Of a stretch of 33,663 bases of DNA, positions 1 through 9,764 are shown in pieces. Position 1 is the stretch's first letter. The number at the start of each line of letters is the position of its first letter. Both the position numbers and the translations under genes were made by a program. A model generated the notes under the pieces. That model saw only the letters and a list, made by a program, of their open reading frames with translations, had not been told where the DNA came from and did no database searches. Source of the DNA: Mesostigma viride (Eukaryota; Streptophyta; Mesostigmatophyceae; Mesostigmatales; Mesostigmataceae); NCBI GenBank assembly GCA_009746045.1, contig RPFO01001580.1, forward strand, positions 1 to 33,663, read 5' to 3'.

Positions 1-83
1 ATTCGCCCCAAATTAAAAAAAAAAAAAAACGAATTAAAAAAAAATTAAAAAAAAACGAATCTGAACCGGGCCAATCAGATGTC

Positions 84-186
84 GTGACACCGTGACACCC
101 ACTCAATGCGGACCACGAGTTTCTGAGACACCGAGACACCAACTACAAACCAACTACAAACATGTTGAGACACCGTGACACCGTGC
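84..186. repeat. Degenerate GTGACACC octamer blocks (inverted orientation)
   Basis: Three short clusters of an 8-bp unit (GTGACACC or GAGACACC) lie at about 84-99, 124-142 and 165-186. The same unit occurs in the opposite orientation (GGTGTCAC) at 1078-1132 and 1229-1270, so the two ends of the first 1.3 kb carry inverted satellite blocks. No gene is evident inside the clusters. Confidence 0.75.
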
Positions 187-413
187 GCTTTCACCCCGAA
201 TTCACGAGAGCGGCAGCGATGGTGATCGCTGCCAAATGAGGTAACATGGGCTAAACAACTCGGGCAGACCGGGCTGGCGTGACATCCCGGTCTGCCATGT
301 TTTATTCCCCCCACACATGGCGTGGGGATCTACGTTTGCCATCTGCCAACGTAGAAATAGATGGGGAGGGGGGGGACAAATGATGTTTGCAACATTGCCC
401 AGTTGACATAGCC

Positions 414-698
414 ATGGCGAGACCCGGCGTTTTCATGGAGCTCAGTGCGGGGGCGCTGGGTTGGCAGGTTTTGGGAATGTTCTTCTTGCTATTACTCCTG
501 GGCGTCGTCGTGTTCAATATGATGGCGAGGCGCGGGGTCCGGTTATCTGCAGCCGCCGTGTGTGTTGGCGAAATGCACCCAGGATTCGTCCTTGGCTGCG
601 GCACTTTGCAGGGACTGGGACTGTGGTTGTGGCCGCCATTGTTTGAGAAGCGTGCATTTCGAGGAGCTCAGGACGATGAGGACCGACATGTGGTCTAA
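414..698 (+). CDS. Doubtful small ORF with one hydrophobic segment
   Basis: This is a 94-codon reading frame that starts at an ATG in a favourable context (gccATGG). Its only visible feature is a strongly hydrophobic stretch near residues 20-37 (FFLLLLLGVVV) that could be one membrane span. No family is recognised. A second frame (562-795) overlaps it, and its charged 3' half (MWSKKPADRKEFIKNQ) looks about equally plausible as coding. The region may be one exon of an unrecognised gene or non-coding. Treat it as a candidate only. Confidence 0.2.
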   Translation: MARPGVFMELSAGALGWQVLGMFFLLLLLGVVVFNMMARRGVRLSAAAVCVGEMHPGFVLGCGTLQGLGLWLWPPLFEKRAFRGAQDDEDRHVV

Positions 699-1077
699 GA
701 AGCCTGCGGATCGGAAAGAGTTTATAAAGAACCAGCTTTTTCAGGCCGGCCAGGGAGAAACTGAAATCCCGGCAAGTGATTTCATGACAAAGTGATTTTG
801 ATGGTTGCTTGCATGCATATTAAGTGAGACAGCTATTCCTGGACGCATGGCGTGCCAACATATATAAGTTGTTACCAGATATTAATCACATGCCCTATTG
901 AAGCGACGTTGGACCGCATAAACGAGGAATGGCTGAACTTGTCATGACCCGGCAAGGTACCTACACGCACAACAAGAATACATCAACATGAGACGATATA
1001 TGGTGAGATGACCGAGATGTATGGAGAAATGAATGTCTCTACTAGGATTATTATGAAGGTGTATACGTGGTATTTGC

Positions 1078-1132
1078 GGTGTCACGGTGTCACGGTGTCA
1101 CGGTGTCACGGTGTCACGGTGTCACGGTGTCA
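1078..1132. repeat. GGTGTCAC octamer tandem array
   Basis: About seven perfect head-to-tail copies of an 8-bp unit. Because 8 is not a multiple of 3, the peptide repeat seen in translation (SRCHGV type) is an artefact of the array and not evidence for a protein. Confidence 0.95.
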
Positions 1133-1228
1133 GAAGCATAGGTAAAACTTGCAATGACCCATTGAATACATCATCCCCATTAATAATCACTGCATACCTG
1201 CAAAGATGTGTGTTTATATGCATTTTGA

Positions 1229-1270
1229 GGTGTCACGGTGTCACGGTGTCACGATGTCACGGTGTCACGG
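1229..1270. repeat. Second GGTGTCAC octamer array
   Basis: About five copies of the same octamer as the array 100 bp upstream, with one substitution (ACGATGTC). The two arrays flank roughly 95 bp of unique sequence. Confidence 0.95.
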
Positions 1271-3056
1271 GTCCTATGAACTTCCCCTTCCTCAGAGACT
1301 TAAGTGGAAACTTTAAATTCAATAAAATACAACTTTTCAAAATGAACTACAAATTGCGTGTTCTAGTACAAATCCAGACGAGCTTAGGGTAGGTCAGCGG
1401 CGGACTACCTAGTCGGCCCGGCCCCCGCTGGTCGGCCCACTTGGCGACCCGTCCGACATGCCTCCTTTCACCTCTCGCGAGGTCACGGAGGCGGTCCAGC
1501 GCCTGCGGTATGACGCAGCCACCGGCTCCGACGAGATTCCTGCCACAGTTGTGAAACTTGCAGCCGAATTCGAGGACACCGGTGTTGTGCTGCTCTTCCG
1601 GGACGTCTGCAACCGCCTTCTGCTGTCGTCGCAACCACCTCCAGCGGCCTGGCAACACGTACAGTTTTCGCACGTACGATGCTGTACAATTAAGAACAAG
1701 GGGTCGCCTGCCGACCCCGGCAACTACAGAGGGGTGTGCATTCAAAGTGCCCCCCTCAAGCTTCTTATGCGGCTCATCCTGAACCGCCTGCGCACGGCCC
1801 TGGCCGGACGGTCACCTCAGCGAGACTCAGCACGGCTTCCGTTCAGGTCGCAACACAGTACAGGCGCTCTTCGCTATACTCGCCGACTGGTGGAGGAACT
1901 GCAACGCCTTCAGCCGGGTGAGTCCCCTTTGCACCTTGTGCTGGTGGACGTAATCAAAGCCTTCGATTCGGTTTTCTGGCCTGCGCTTTGGGACATCCTC
2001 GAGCTGTTCCGGATCCCCCGCCCCCTTATTGCTGTCATCCGCAAACTGTATGAAGGGTCCACCACTTCGGTGCGCACTTCTTACGGGACCACGCCACCAT
2101 GCCCTTTACAAAAGGGTGTGTACGTGGCAGGGCTGCGTGCTGTCGCCCTACCTGTTCATTATTGTGGTCGAATACGTAATGATTCCTGAAGGCGCGCAAG
2201 CGATTTGCCCGCATCGTGGGTAGGGAACCAGGGGTGCAGGTTGCTAAAAAATTCTGGCATGGCGGAGCGGACACGGAGATTCGGCTGGCAGACATCATAT
2301 ACGCAGACGACACGACCCTCTTCGAGGCCACTGGGCACGTGCAGACATGGCTTGACTGCCTAGCTATCGATCGAGGCCCGTGCAGTGGCGGGCTTGAGGT
2401 CAGCAAGAAGACAGAGGCCCTGGCAGTTGGGCTCACCCACTCACCGCCGCCCCTCTATTATCTCCTCGACGGCTCTCGAGTCCTGTATCGTGATCGCGTC
2501 AAGCTGCTGGGCATGGCCTGCTCCCCAGCTGCGAGGTGGATGTGGACCACCGCATCTCCCTCGCCTGGCACGCTGTACGCCAGTACCGGGCCCTGTGGCG
2601 CAAGCCCCTGCATGGGCAAGATCGAGAAACAGGACCTGTTCAAGGTCCTCGTCCTTCCTGTTCTCACGTATGGGGCCGAAACGTGGACCCTCACCGCCGA
2701 CCTGGCCCGCAAGCTGGACGGCGCGGTCACCAACATGCTGCGTTCCATTTACAGAGTAGGATATGCTGCTCATGTCCGCAATGAGGACCTGTACCAGGGC
2801 ATGCCATACATCACCAGCACCATTAAGCAGCGGTGCCTGCAGCTCGTAGGGCACCTAGCTCGCACCAACCAGGTAGACACCTCACGTGGCCCCCCCGCAG
2901 GACTGAGACCAGCTCAGCCTGGCCGGCACCTCCTGACGTGGGCCGGGCCCCCTAATGTTAGACGCCGCAAGGCCCGCACCTTCAAAGAACAGCTAGTCGA
3001 GGACATGGGGGGCCTAGGCCTCTCCGTGATTTGGAAGACGATGATGGACAAGGCCA

Positions 3057-3196
3057 AGTTGTACAAGCTAACGCTTATACTTTTTATGCGCAAACCTTTT
3101 AGCTAAGGTTAACGCATATTCTTACATCCTGCGCAGGATGTAAGAATAGCTAAAAGGTTTGCGCATAAAAAGTATAAGCGTTAGCTTGTACAACTT
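3057..3196. repeat. Left hairpin palindrome, deleted form
   Basis: A near-complete palindrome centred on TGCGCA at about 3134. The left arm is full length. The right arm lacks a short piece (equivalent to ATATGCGTTAACCTTAT in the other copy), so the stem is asymmetric. The outer arms match the second hairpin exactly as far as can be read by eye. Confidence 0.9.
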
Positions 3197-3581
3197 AAAA
3201 CCTTTGCGCGTTGGGGCGGAATATTAAGCGGCTCCCTAACTAGGGTTTTTACTTCCGCATCGAATTACTGATTCGATATTAATCCCGGGAAGGTCCGATA
3301 TCTACCTCGCTAGGCGATTAATTAGGTCCGACCGGTGCCCCGGCGGATCCTCCCAAATAATCCCTACTCGGCACTGTCCCCACGAGGTTTCGAACCCATG
3401 ACTTCCGCGCCGCGCCGGTTCTAAGTTGTACAAGCTAACGCTTATACTTTTTATGCGCAAACCTTTTAGCTAAGGTTAACGCATATTCTTACATCCTGCG
3501 CAGGATGTAAGAATAATATGCGTTAACCTTATTAGCTAAAAGGTTTGCGCATAAAAAGTATAAGCGTTAGCTTGTACAACT
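3059..3581. mobile_element. Palindrome-bounded composite insertion with 7-bp target duplication
   Basis: A 523-bp insertion in the 3' coding end of the LINE. It is flanked by GGCCAAG at 3052-3058 and 3582-3588. Each end is a long palindrome beginning TTGTACAAGCTAACGC and ending in its complement. Between them lie 225-230 bp of unrelated sequence with no ORF. It could be a non-autonomous DNA transposon whose terminal repeats are themselves fold-backs, or two copies of a hairpin MITE that moved together. No transposase is present. Confidence 0.75.
3197..3420 (-). other. Spacer with B-box-like motif (possible tRNA-derived fragment)
   Basis: This is the sequence between the two hairpins. On the minus strand, 3386-3397 reads GGGTTCGAAACC, which matches the internal pol III B-box (GGTTCGANNCC). 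No convincing A-box or cloverleaf is seen at the proper distance, so a truncated tRNA-derived SINE is only a possibility. Confidence 0.3.
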
Positions 3582-3583
3582 GG
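3421..3583. repeat. Right hairpin palindrome, full-length form
   Basis: A palindrome of about 160 bp with arms near 76 bp, centred on TGCGCA at about 3500. Its left arm is essentially identical to that of the hairpin at 3057-3196. The complete right arm shows that the left hairpin is the derived, deleted one. Confidence 0.9.
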
Positions 3584-3816
3584 CCAAGTGGGCCCAGGTC
3601 GTAGAGGACAACGAGCCCCCCCCTGTGGGAAAGCGCCCGCGTGTGCAAGCCCGTGGGAGGCACGCCCGTGCTGTATAGATAGATGTTGTAGTTAGTAATG
3701 CTGTTAGATAGATGTAGGTAGCTGATGTAGATAGCCTAGACCGGTAGGACTGTTTGCTCCCACCCATCCATCCATCGGGGTTAATGCTCCGTGACTCCCC
3801 AACGGGAGCACGAGTC

Positions 3817-3880
3817 TAATTAATTAATTAATTAATTAATCCTTGCGTACCATCTGCCTCCATTATAATTAATTAATTTA
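3817..3880. repeat. (TTAA)n microsatellite tail
   Basis: Six tetranucleotide units at 3817-3840 end the LINE copy. A shorter second run lies at about 3866-3880 after a 25-bp spacer. Microsatellite 3' tails are typical of several LINE clades. Confidence 0.85.
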
Positions 3881-4396
3881 TTTATTAATAGACACGTGAC
3901 TGCGTCACGTGAGCATAAGTCCTCAGTGGGAGGGGAACATGGGATGGAATGGAATCCATGGATTGTGTAAGCTATCTAGGTCCTAGTTACAGGGTTGTGG
4001 GCACCGCGGCCCGAATATCGCTATGTGAATGCCATACGTACGCGGTCACACGCGGAGCCCCCATATTACACGGAGCCCCGGCATCCACCTCCATATTACA
4101 GACAAACCAGGAGGCTGCATGCCCGGGCGTGAGCCCGTCACGTCTAGTGTAGCACATGTCCATGCCGAGTCTATCACAAAAAGTCCACGGGTGGCGGCCC
4201 TGCCGCGCGCGGCCTGGGGCACGCCAGGTGAGGACATATCGCCCAGGCTGGGCGCGGGCTTGGTGCCAGCTAGTCTATCGATCTGTTGTGTCTTCCTGAT
4301 CTGTGCGGGCCAGGTGCCCGGCTAGGCCCCGGCGCCTGTGCCTAAGAATGTGGGAAACAATTAAGGGCAAATCAGCGTACAAATCCTCATTACTAA
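3881..4396. other. Interval without recognisable gene
   Basis: Short overlapping ORFs only. Small direct and inverted repeats are present (for example GACACGTGACTGCGTCACGTGAG near 3891). The two tandem pieces 'CGGAGCCCC..ATATTACA' near 4050-4105 are a short local duplication. No gene is supported. Confidence 0.5.
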
Positions 4397-4880
4397 TCAA
4401 GCATGCAAACCAAAGGGGATGTTAAGGGCCTTGCGCAGCATCTTGGTGACGTTGCTGTCGAGTCGTTGCTCCAGCTCCTGCGTCAGTGTCCAGGTCTCGG
4501 CGCCGTATAGGTCAGGATCATCACAATGAAGACCTTGAAGAGTTCACGCTTGACGATCCGGGGTAGGGCGGGGTTGCTCCACCAGCGGCGGTGGTCATGG
4601 AGTTGCGCCCACTCCATGCCGATCCGTGTCGTCAGGTCGTCCTCGCAGTTGGGAAGCCAACTGCCGAGCAGCTTGAAGTGGCCCGAAGTAGGGTAGTTGA
4701 CCTCGGTGTCGTCTAAGAGGCGGAGTGTGGGTGGGGGCCATGCCGTGCTGAGGGCCAGGGCCTCCGTTTTGGGGCTGATTTCCAGACCAACCGCCCGAGC
4801 CTCGAGCGCCAGGCAGTCCAGCCATAGTTGGGCAGACTCCGGCTTCTCGATCGCCGGCATGGGACACTCGATCCACATCG
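4397..4880 (-). pseudogene. LINE reverse transcriptase C-terminal fragment
   Basis: The minus-strand translation is collinear with the LINE at 1396-3840. LWLDCLALEARAVGLEISPK matches the segment after its YADD motif; FKLLGSWLPNCEDDLTTRIG and KRELFKVFIVMILTY follow. After a frame change near 4500 the frame resumes as YGAETWTLTQELEQRLD, ending LHA-stop at 4397-4399. The catalytic motifs are absent, so only the thumb and connector part survives. It is a paralogue of the other copy, not an identical duplicate. It abuts a scrap of a different LINE type (4902-5100) with about 20 bp between them. Confidence 0.8.
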
Positions 4881-4901
4881 CGGATTGAAGTATAACAGCC
4901 T

Positions 4902-5100
4902 AATAACCGTGCTGCGCTGCAAAGTCAGCTCGTGTGCGGCGGAGCAAGATGTCAGCCATGCTTAGCCCGGGTATACCGCTGTAGACCGAAAGGCGTTGGC
5001 GCCAATACGATGTCCAGGTCCGCGCTGCATGACCAAGGGGCCCGCTGGCCCTCCAGGTCCAGGCGGTCCTCCCGGATATACATGGTACTTCACCCCCCAC
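4902..5100 (-). pseudogene. C-terminal scrap of the endonuclease-type LINE
   Basis: This frame ends TWTSYWRQRLSV...MADILLRRTRADFAAQHGY-stop. It is nearly the same as the end of the long LINE protein at 24576-27168 (TWTSYWRQRLSV...MADIMLRRTRADFAVQQGY). Further upstream the match continues in another frame (REDRLDLEGQRAPW), showing a frameshift. Only about the last 60 codons remain. It shows that a second, older copy of that LINE family once sat here. Confidence 0.8.
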
Positions 5101-5400
5101 GGAGGCATGTTATAATTTAATTTAAATTTAATTTTACTGCATCCGCCGCGCTTTTGATGTGCCGAAGCTTTATTGCACCCACAGTTGCGCCCGCACCATG
5201 ATGCGCTGAGACCGCTCTGTGGCTCACTTAGGGCAGTGAGAGAAGCTAGGGCGCCCTAGCTAGCTCCCTTGATCCTCATCATGGAACCTTCAAACAATGT
5301 AATGCAGGCTCGAGCTACGGCCATGGTCCGGATTCTCCCGATTTCTGGCCTGCGCTGGTTGTCTCCTTGGTATTGGTACCCACATGACAGTCTACGTGAT
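5101..5400. other. Interval without recognisable gene
   Basis: AT-rich low-complexity sequence (AATTTAATTT type) at 5115-5140, then mixed sequence with no supported ORF up to the left terminus of the DNA transposon. Confidence 0.5.
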
Positions 5401-7165
5401 AATTAATTTATTAACCCGTGTTTTTTTAATTAGAACGCGATATATCGCGTTGTAAGCTTTTTTTAGAACGCGTATAGCACCTAAGGAAAATTTTTTTTCA
5501 TGGTCATGTATATACTTTCCTGAAAGCCCATAAATCAAAGGATTTTTTGAGCTACTCAGACCTACAAACTGCTTATTCATTAGAGAGATACACTGGTTTG
5601 AATACAGGGGGGTCTGACCATGACCGCGATTTCTTGACCCTAGGTCACAAGTCATGCGCTTATTCACAAATGGTTCATGAAAAAAATCTGGCTTCTTGCA
5701 CGAGCTATGGGCAACATATGCAGGCTCTGTGAAACAAAACTCAGGCCCATTGGGCCACTGGAGCTATTTTTCATTAGCATCACAATTACAACGCAGTACA
5801 ACGCAGTGGGAAACATGAGAGCCCTTGACAACATTACGCAACGACCCGAGCCCCATAAACGGGGCCATAGTGAGCTTGGAGGGTCAAAACGTTGAACATA
5901 GGCGTTGTATAAGTTATACAGCATCAAACATGCATCAAACATCATGACTGGATGACCTAATATGACTGAATCAGGCAGCCATAGCCAAAGCATCATCCAC
6001 TCTCACAACGTGTTGAGCACATGCCTCGTGGGAATGGAGGTGCTGGGTTTTCATTCCATAACGCGTGCAATACTGAAAGAAAGAGGCACGTGTAATGCAA
6101 GGCTTGGATAGGTTGAGTGATCCATGAGCTTACATGCAGGCAAAGATGACGCTGGAATGCATGCTAGCAAATGGTGGCAAGATGCTAACAACACATGATT
6201 ATACACCATGATTATGGGCACCCAGCTGATCTTCTTGCACAATCAACGCAGTATAAACCATCAACATCCAATCCTCACGATATATGCACGGCTTGACGAC
6301 GTATACAGCACCTAAATACTGCACAACTGCAACCTGCTATGGCTGACATGCAAGCAACGTCGAGTAGGATGGCGGTCTTAGAGAGGCTGGGCAGAGGTCG
6401 GTAGAAATAAGTGGAAAACTGGCAGAAACTAGGTAGAAACACGATATACTTACGCCTGCAAGCACTATTGAGCCGGTGGCAGAGGCCATTTCCAGGAAAA
6501 TACAGCATACCGTAGCAATAGCCACGGTCACGCCTTACGCTATTTGCAGGCACCATCATGCCCGGAGCTACCCAATAAAAGTCTGCACAAATCTCGGTTT
6601 AGCCGAGAGTCCGGGCGTTCGGAATGAATAAATATGTGTTAAGAAGTCGAAACACCATGGAAATACCAAGCATGGTGCCGCAGCAGACCCGAGTCTTGAC
6701 GTAATAATATGTATGCCGGTTTCCAGGGTTTCCGCATGAAAGTTGGGTGAGAAACTGGAAAAAACTACGTTTCCTTTGCCCCAGTACCTCAACAAACTCG
6801 TAGAAACCTAATTATCAACCTTTGAACGCATCATCATGGTCGTGCTACCCAACAGCCACTGAAATTCGCGCGAAAACTGGCGAGATCTACCTGCCGCCAT
6901 CGCCGTCGTCTTCACCTTCGTCCCGCGAAAATGCCTGATTTCAGTGGTACATATTTGTTTGCAGCTGTCACAAAAAAAATACCAAAAATACCAGGATTTT
7001 TTCTTGAATTCTATGAGATGTTTCTGACCTGTCTTGAAAGTTTCAGACCAAAAATCGCATGTTTAATAGGTTTGCCACGTGTCAGATTACAACGCGATAC
7101 ATCGCGTTCTAACCCTACAACGCGATGTATCGCGTTGTAAAAAAACACGGGTTAAATAATTAATT
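5401..7165. mobile_element. Non-autonomous DNA transposon with about 50-bp terminal inverted repeats
   Basis: The left end 5401-5452 and right end 7118-7165 are inverted copies: AATTAATT..TTAACCCGTGTTTTTTT, then a palindrome. Subterminal palindromes of the form AACGCGAT(AT)ATCGCGTT sit at 5434-5451 on the left and twice on the right (7091-7108 and 7119-7136), plus a half site (AGAACGCG) near 5466. The outermost AT-rich bases (ATAATTAATT) may be a target duplication, but the boundary is ambiguous. The 1.7-kb interior has only short ORFs, and I see no transposase motif. The superfamily is undetermined. Confidence 0.75.
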
Positions 7166-7668
7166 CGAATCGAGACAGTTTGTGGAAACACCGGCATAAA
7201 TCCTTGATCGTGAAGCACTCTCCGCATGGCCCAGTTCTATGGTAGGAATTCCCTGTCTGGTTGCTGTTTGAATATAGTCTGGTCCATGGCAGCACATTAC
7301 AGTGATATTCTTCTCCATGGCAGAAGCCCTCCGCAGCAGCAGATAGCACCACACATGCACTTTGGCACCATAAAATTTGTCTGGTCAAGTATTCGTGCAG
7401 GTCTTAATAATTGGTGCAGTTCTTATTAATTCGAATCGAGACAGTTTGTGGAAACGCCGGCATAAATCCTTGATGGTGAAGCTAGCACTCTCCATGGCCC
7501 AGTTCAATGGCAGGAATTGCCTGTCTGGTTGCTGTTTGAATATAGTCTGGTCCATGGCAGCACATTACAGTGATATTCTTCTGGCAGAAGCCCTCCGCAG
7601 CAGCAGATAGCACCACACATGCACTTTGGCACCATAAAATTTGTCTGGTCAAGTATTCGTGCAGCTGG
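7164..7668. repeat. 266-bp tandem duplication
   Basis: Two direct copies, 7164-7429 and 7430-7668, start with TTCGAATCGAGACAGTTTG and share most of their length, including TGGTTGCTGTTTGAATATAG and CACCACACATGCACTTTGG. They differ by a few substitutions and small indels (for example ACACCGGC versus ACGCCGGC). The duplication begins directly at the right end of the transposon, so one junction may relate to its insertion or excision. Confidence 0.85.
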
Positions 7669-8420
7669 TCTCGGTTCTCATGGTGCAGAGCGTGCTGCGG
7701 ACAATTTTCGACACATGTATCAACACACTAATTGCGTGTGTCGCACACATAGGTGCACACATGACGACTACAAGGATTCACAAAACGCTGTCGTTACCAT
7801 CGCGGGAAAATGCTGCTGCCTGCACTGATAAGAGACAAGCTCGCCTCATGGCTCATAGCTTATATATCTCGCATTGATGCGTTGTTCTGTACAGAAATAA
7901 AAAACGCCCTGTAGCTGTGCGCCCCTGAGTATGAGGCTTCAGTAAATCCAGCCCCCCCTACAAAACTGCGAAGTGAAATCATTGCTTCATTCCGTCCAGG
8001 CGCAGTTACGGCTGCTGTGTGTAATGGGCTGGTATGCCATAATCGGTGGGCAAATTTTCCAACGTTGGAGAATGGAGCCAATCTTTGAGTTGGCGAATCA
8101 GAGGTTGGAGACTGAGCCTGCTGGAGTCGCCTTGGCATACTGTAGCGCTTGAAACCGTAGCGTGCAGCATACGAACACAATGCCGGTTACCCTTCTGCTT
8201 AGGCAGGATCACAAGCATAAACGAAAGTGCTGTAGGTTGCTGGATGTGATATGCATGATGGCCACGTATACAGCTGGCTATCGGCATTGCCATCGTCGAT
8301 CTCGGGATAGCTCCCGTAAGGCCCGCTCACCCAAGAATCGCTTAATTTTTTCCCCCGCTGACCCCGCTTTGGGTCGCCAATTTTCTATGACATGCCGAAG
8401 CATTTAGGCGCCGGAGTTTG
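7669..8420. other. Interval downstream of calmodulin, no recognisable gene
   Basis: Only short overlapping ORFs in several frames. The part adjacent to 8420 must hold the calmodulin 3' UTR, but no polyadenylation signal could be assigned with confidence. Confidence 0.4.
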
Positions 8421-8879
8421 TCAGCCACACGTCATCATCGCGACAAACTCTTGGTAATTTACCATGCCATCCCCGTCCACGTCTGCTTCCGTGACCATCA
8501 TTTCTAGTTCCTCTTCCGTCATGTTTTCTCCCAGGGTTTGCATGACGTGGCGGAGCTCGGCTGCGGAGATGCGCCCGTTCCCGTCCTTGTCGAATACTCG
8601 GAAACGCTCCTTCAAGTCCTCCTCTGCTTCACTATCCTTCAACTTTCTTGCCATCAAGATCGCAAACTCTGGGAACTCGATGGTGCCATTAGCGTCCGCA
8701 TCCACCTCGTCGATCATTTCTCGAAGCTGAGCATCCGTGGGATTTTGCCCAGCCGCCCGCATTACCGCTCCCAATTCCTTCGCAGTAATGCAGCCATTGC
8801 CGTCCTTATCATATTCCTTGAAAATGTCCCTCAGTTCGTTCACTTGCTCGTGCGTCAAACCGGTATACCTGTCACCCAT
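8421..8879 (-). CDS. Calmodulin-like protein, four EF-hands, intronless
   Basis: A Ca2+ sensor that changes shape on Ca2+ binding and regulates target enzymes, kinases and channels. The protein is 152 aa; canonical calmodulin is 149. Four complete 12-residue EF loops are seen: [12 protein letters not shown] (24-35), [12 protein letters not shown] (60-71), [12 protein letters not shown] (97-108) and [12 protein letters not shown] (133-144). All have acidic residues at positions 1, 3 and 12 and Gly at 6. The helix segments [20 protein letters not shown] and EFVAMM are also calmodulin-like. I chose the ATG at 8879 because [12 protein letters not shown] lines up with the usual start; an in-frame ATG 13 codons upstream (8918) would add an atypical leader. 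The N-terminal lobe is diverged ([11 protein letters not shown]), so a calmodulin-like paralogue is possible. There are no introns, unlike the kinase gene at 19 kb. Confidence 0.9.
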   Translation of the reverse strand: MGDRYTGLTHEQVNELRDIFKEYDKDGNGCITAKELGAVMRAAGQNPTDAQLREMIDEVDADANGTIEFPEFAILMARKLKDSEAEEDLKERFRVFDKDGNGRISAAELRHVMQTLGENMTEEELEMMVTEADVDGDGMVNYQEFVAMMTCG

Positions 8880-9764
8880 GGTGGAAATCGTCGCGATGCA
8901 AGTCTTGCCCTGTGGCAATCGGGCTTGAAAGTGAGCGGAAGGCTCGTTCGTGTGTTTCTTTATCCCTCAGTGTATTAAAAAACAACTCTCTGCTTGGGCG
9001 CGGGTAGTTCCGGTGGGGCGCATGTCAAATATTATCTCAAATCTCCGGTCTGCACGAGAACCAGCCCCTTTTTGCAACCGTGTTGTAAGGATCTTGGTCT
9101 CCCCATTGATGCCAGATGGCACGGGCCAGCACGAATGGGCGGGCATCACGGATTGAGTTGCGTTGAGTAACTTGAGTTGAGCTTATTCCCGCGCCGGTGG
9201 TCCGACAGGACATCACGGATTGGGATATCTAGTATCTACAGTGCGGAACCACCCACACATCACGGATTGGGATACAGTTATTCCCGCGTTAGGTTACGAT
9301 TCTTAAGGTTACGTCCCCGCGTTAAGTTTCGACGCCAAGATTTTGGCGGCGTGCACCGCCCACACTTGCCGTAAATATCTGGCCGGGAAAATGGTCGTGT
9401 ACAGTCATTCCCGCGTTAGGTTACTATCGCCGCCAAAATTTGGGCGTTGTAACTTAAAACGGGAAATTAACTAAACGGCTAGCGGGTAGGTAACCTTGGC
9501 GGTAGAATTACGCTACCAGCCCACCTCCTCCTCCAGTCCTCTGACTGACTTCTAAGTTCTATGATTGACTTGTGACGTGCGTCAAACACTCTTAAACGTG
9601 CCAAGTCTTTGGCAATTAAGCTATATCGTATTTGTTTTACTTAGGCCGGTACAAGGCGCAGCCGAGCAAGTGAAGAAAGAGTGGCCATATAGTGGTTCAA
9701 TTCACGTCAACCAGACAACAGTTCACATCAACTAGTGTCTGTCCGTGGTAAATTCGCTGCGAAC
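8880..9764. other. Upstream region with short interspersed repeats
   Basis: CATCACGGATTG occurs at 9144, 9211 and 9258, the last two followed by GGATA. ATTCCCGCGTTAGGTTAC occurs near 9284 and 9406. A mirror-like pair (CGCCAAGATTTTGGCGGCG near 9331 and CGCCGCCAAAATTTGGGCG near 9429) can form a stem. This interval would contain the calmodulin promoter (minus strand), but no TATA box or other element could be assigned. Confidence 0.5.

Larger units (their letters stand above)
1458..3678 (+). pseudogene. LINE reverse transcriptase, multiply frameshifted
   Basis: The reverse transcriptase of a LINE would copy element RNA at the target site. Visible pieces in order are: a fingers region (PGNYRGVCIQSAPLKLLMRL), an HGFRSGRNT stretch in a different frame near 1830, motif A (LVLVDVIKAFDSV, about 1937-1975), a motif-B-like WQGCVLSPYLF in another frame near 2130, motif C (IIYADDTTLF, about 2296-2325), then a C-terminal LPVLTYGAETWTLT and a zinc-knuckle-like tail. 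At least five frame changes (near 1810, 1915, 2120, 2230 and 2520-2610), both gains and losses of bases, mark it as dead. Removing the insertion at 3059-3581 plus one copy of its target duplication lets the frame run from the DKAK codons into WAQVVEDNE and a TAG at 3676-3678. Confidence 0.8.
1396..3840 (+). mobile_element. Decayed 5'-truncated LINE with AATT-type tail
   Basis: A non-LTR retrotransposon copy. It consists of a broken reverse transcriptase region (about 1458-3678), about 140 bp of 3' UTR and a (TTAA)n tail at 3817-3840. Just before the tail is a stem-loop, CTCCC-CAAC-GGGAG (about 3796-3809); a related hairpin lies at the 3' end of the minus-strand element at 13489-15743. No endonuclease region is visible upstream, so the copy is probably 5'-truncated; the 5' limit is approximate. 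A 523-bp palindrome-bounded insertion (3059-3581) interrupts the last codons. Confidence 0.75.

Noticed and set aside
1078-1392. ORF with SRCHGV repeats as a repeat protein
   Set aside because: It derives only from the 8-bp array, which shifts frame every unit.
3386-3397. tRNA gene between the hairpins
   Set aside because: Only a T-arm-like word is visible; no D-arm, anticodon arm or acceptor stem.
5664-5996. 110-codon minus-strand ORF inside the DNA transposon as a transposase
   Set aside because: No DDE/D motif or DNA-binding domain is visible, and it is far shorter than known transposases.
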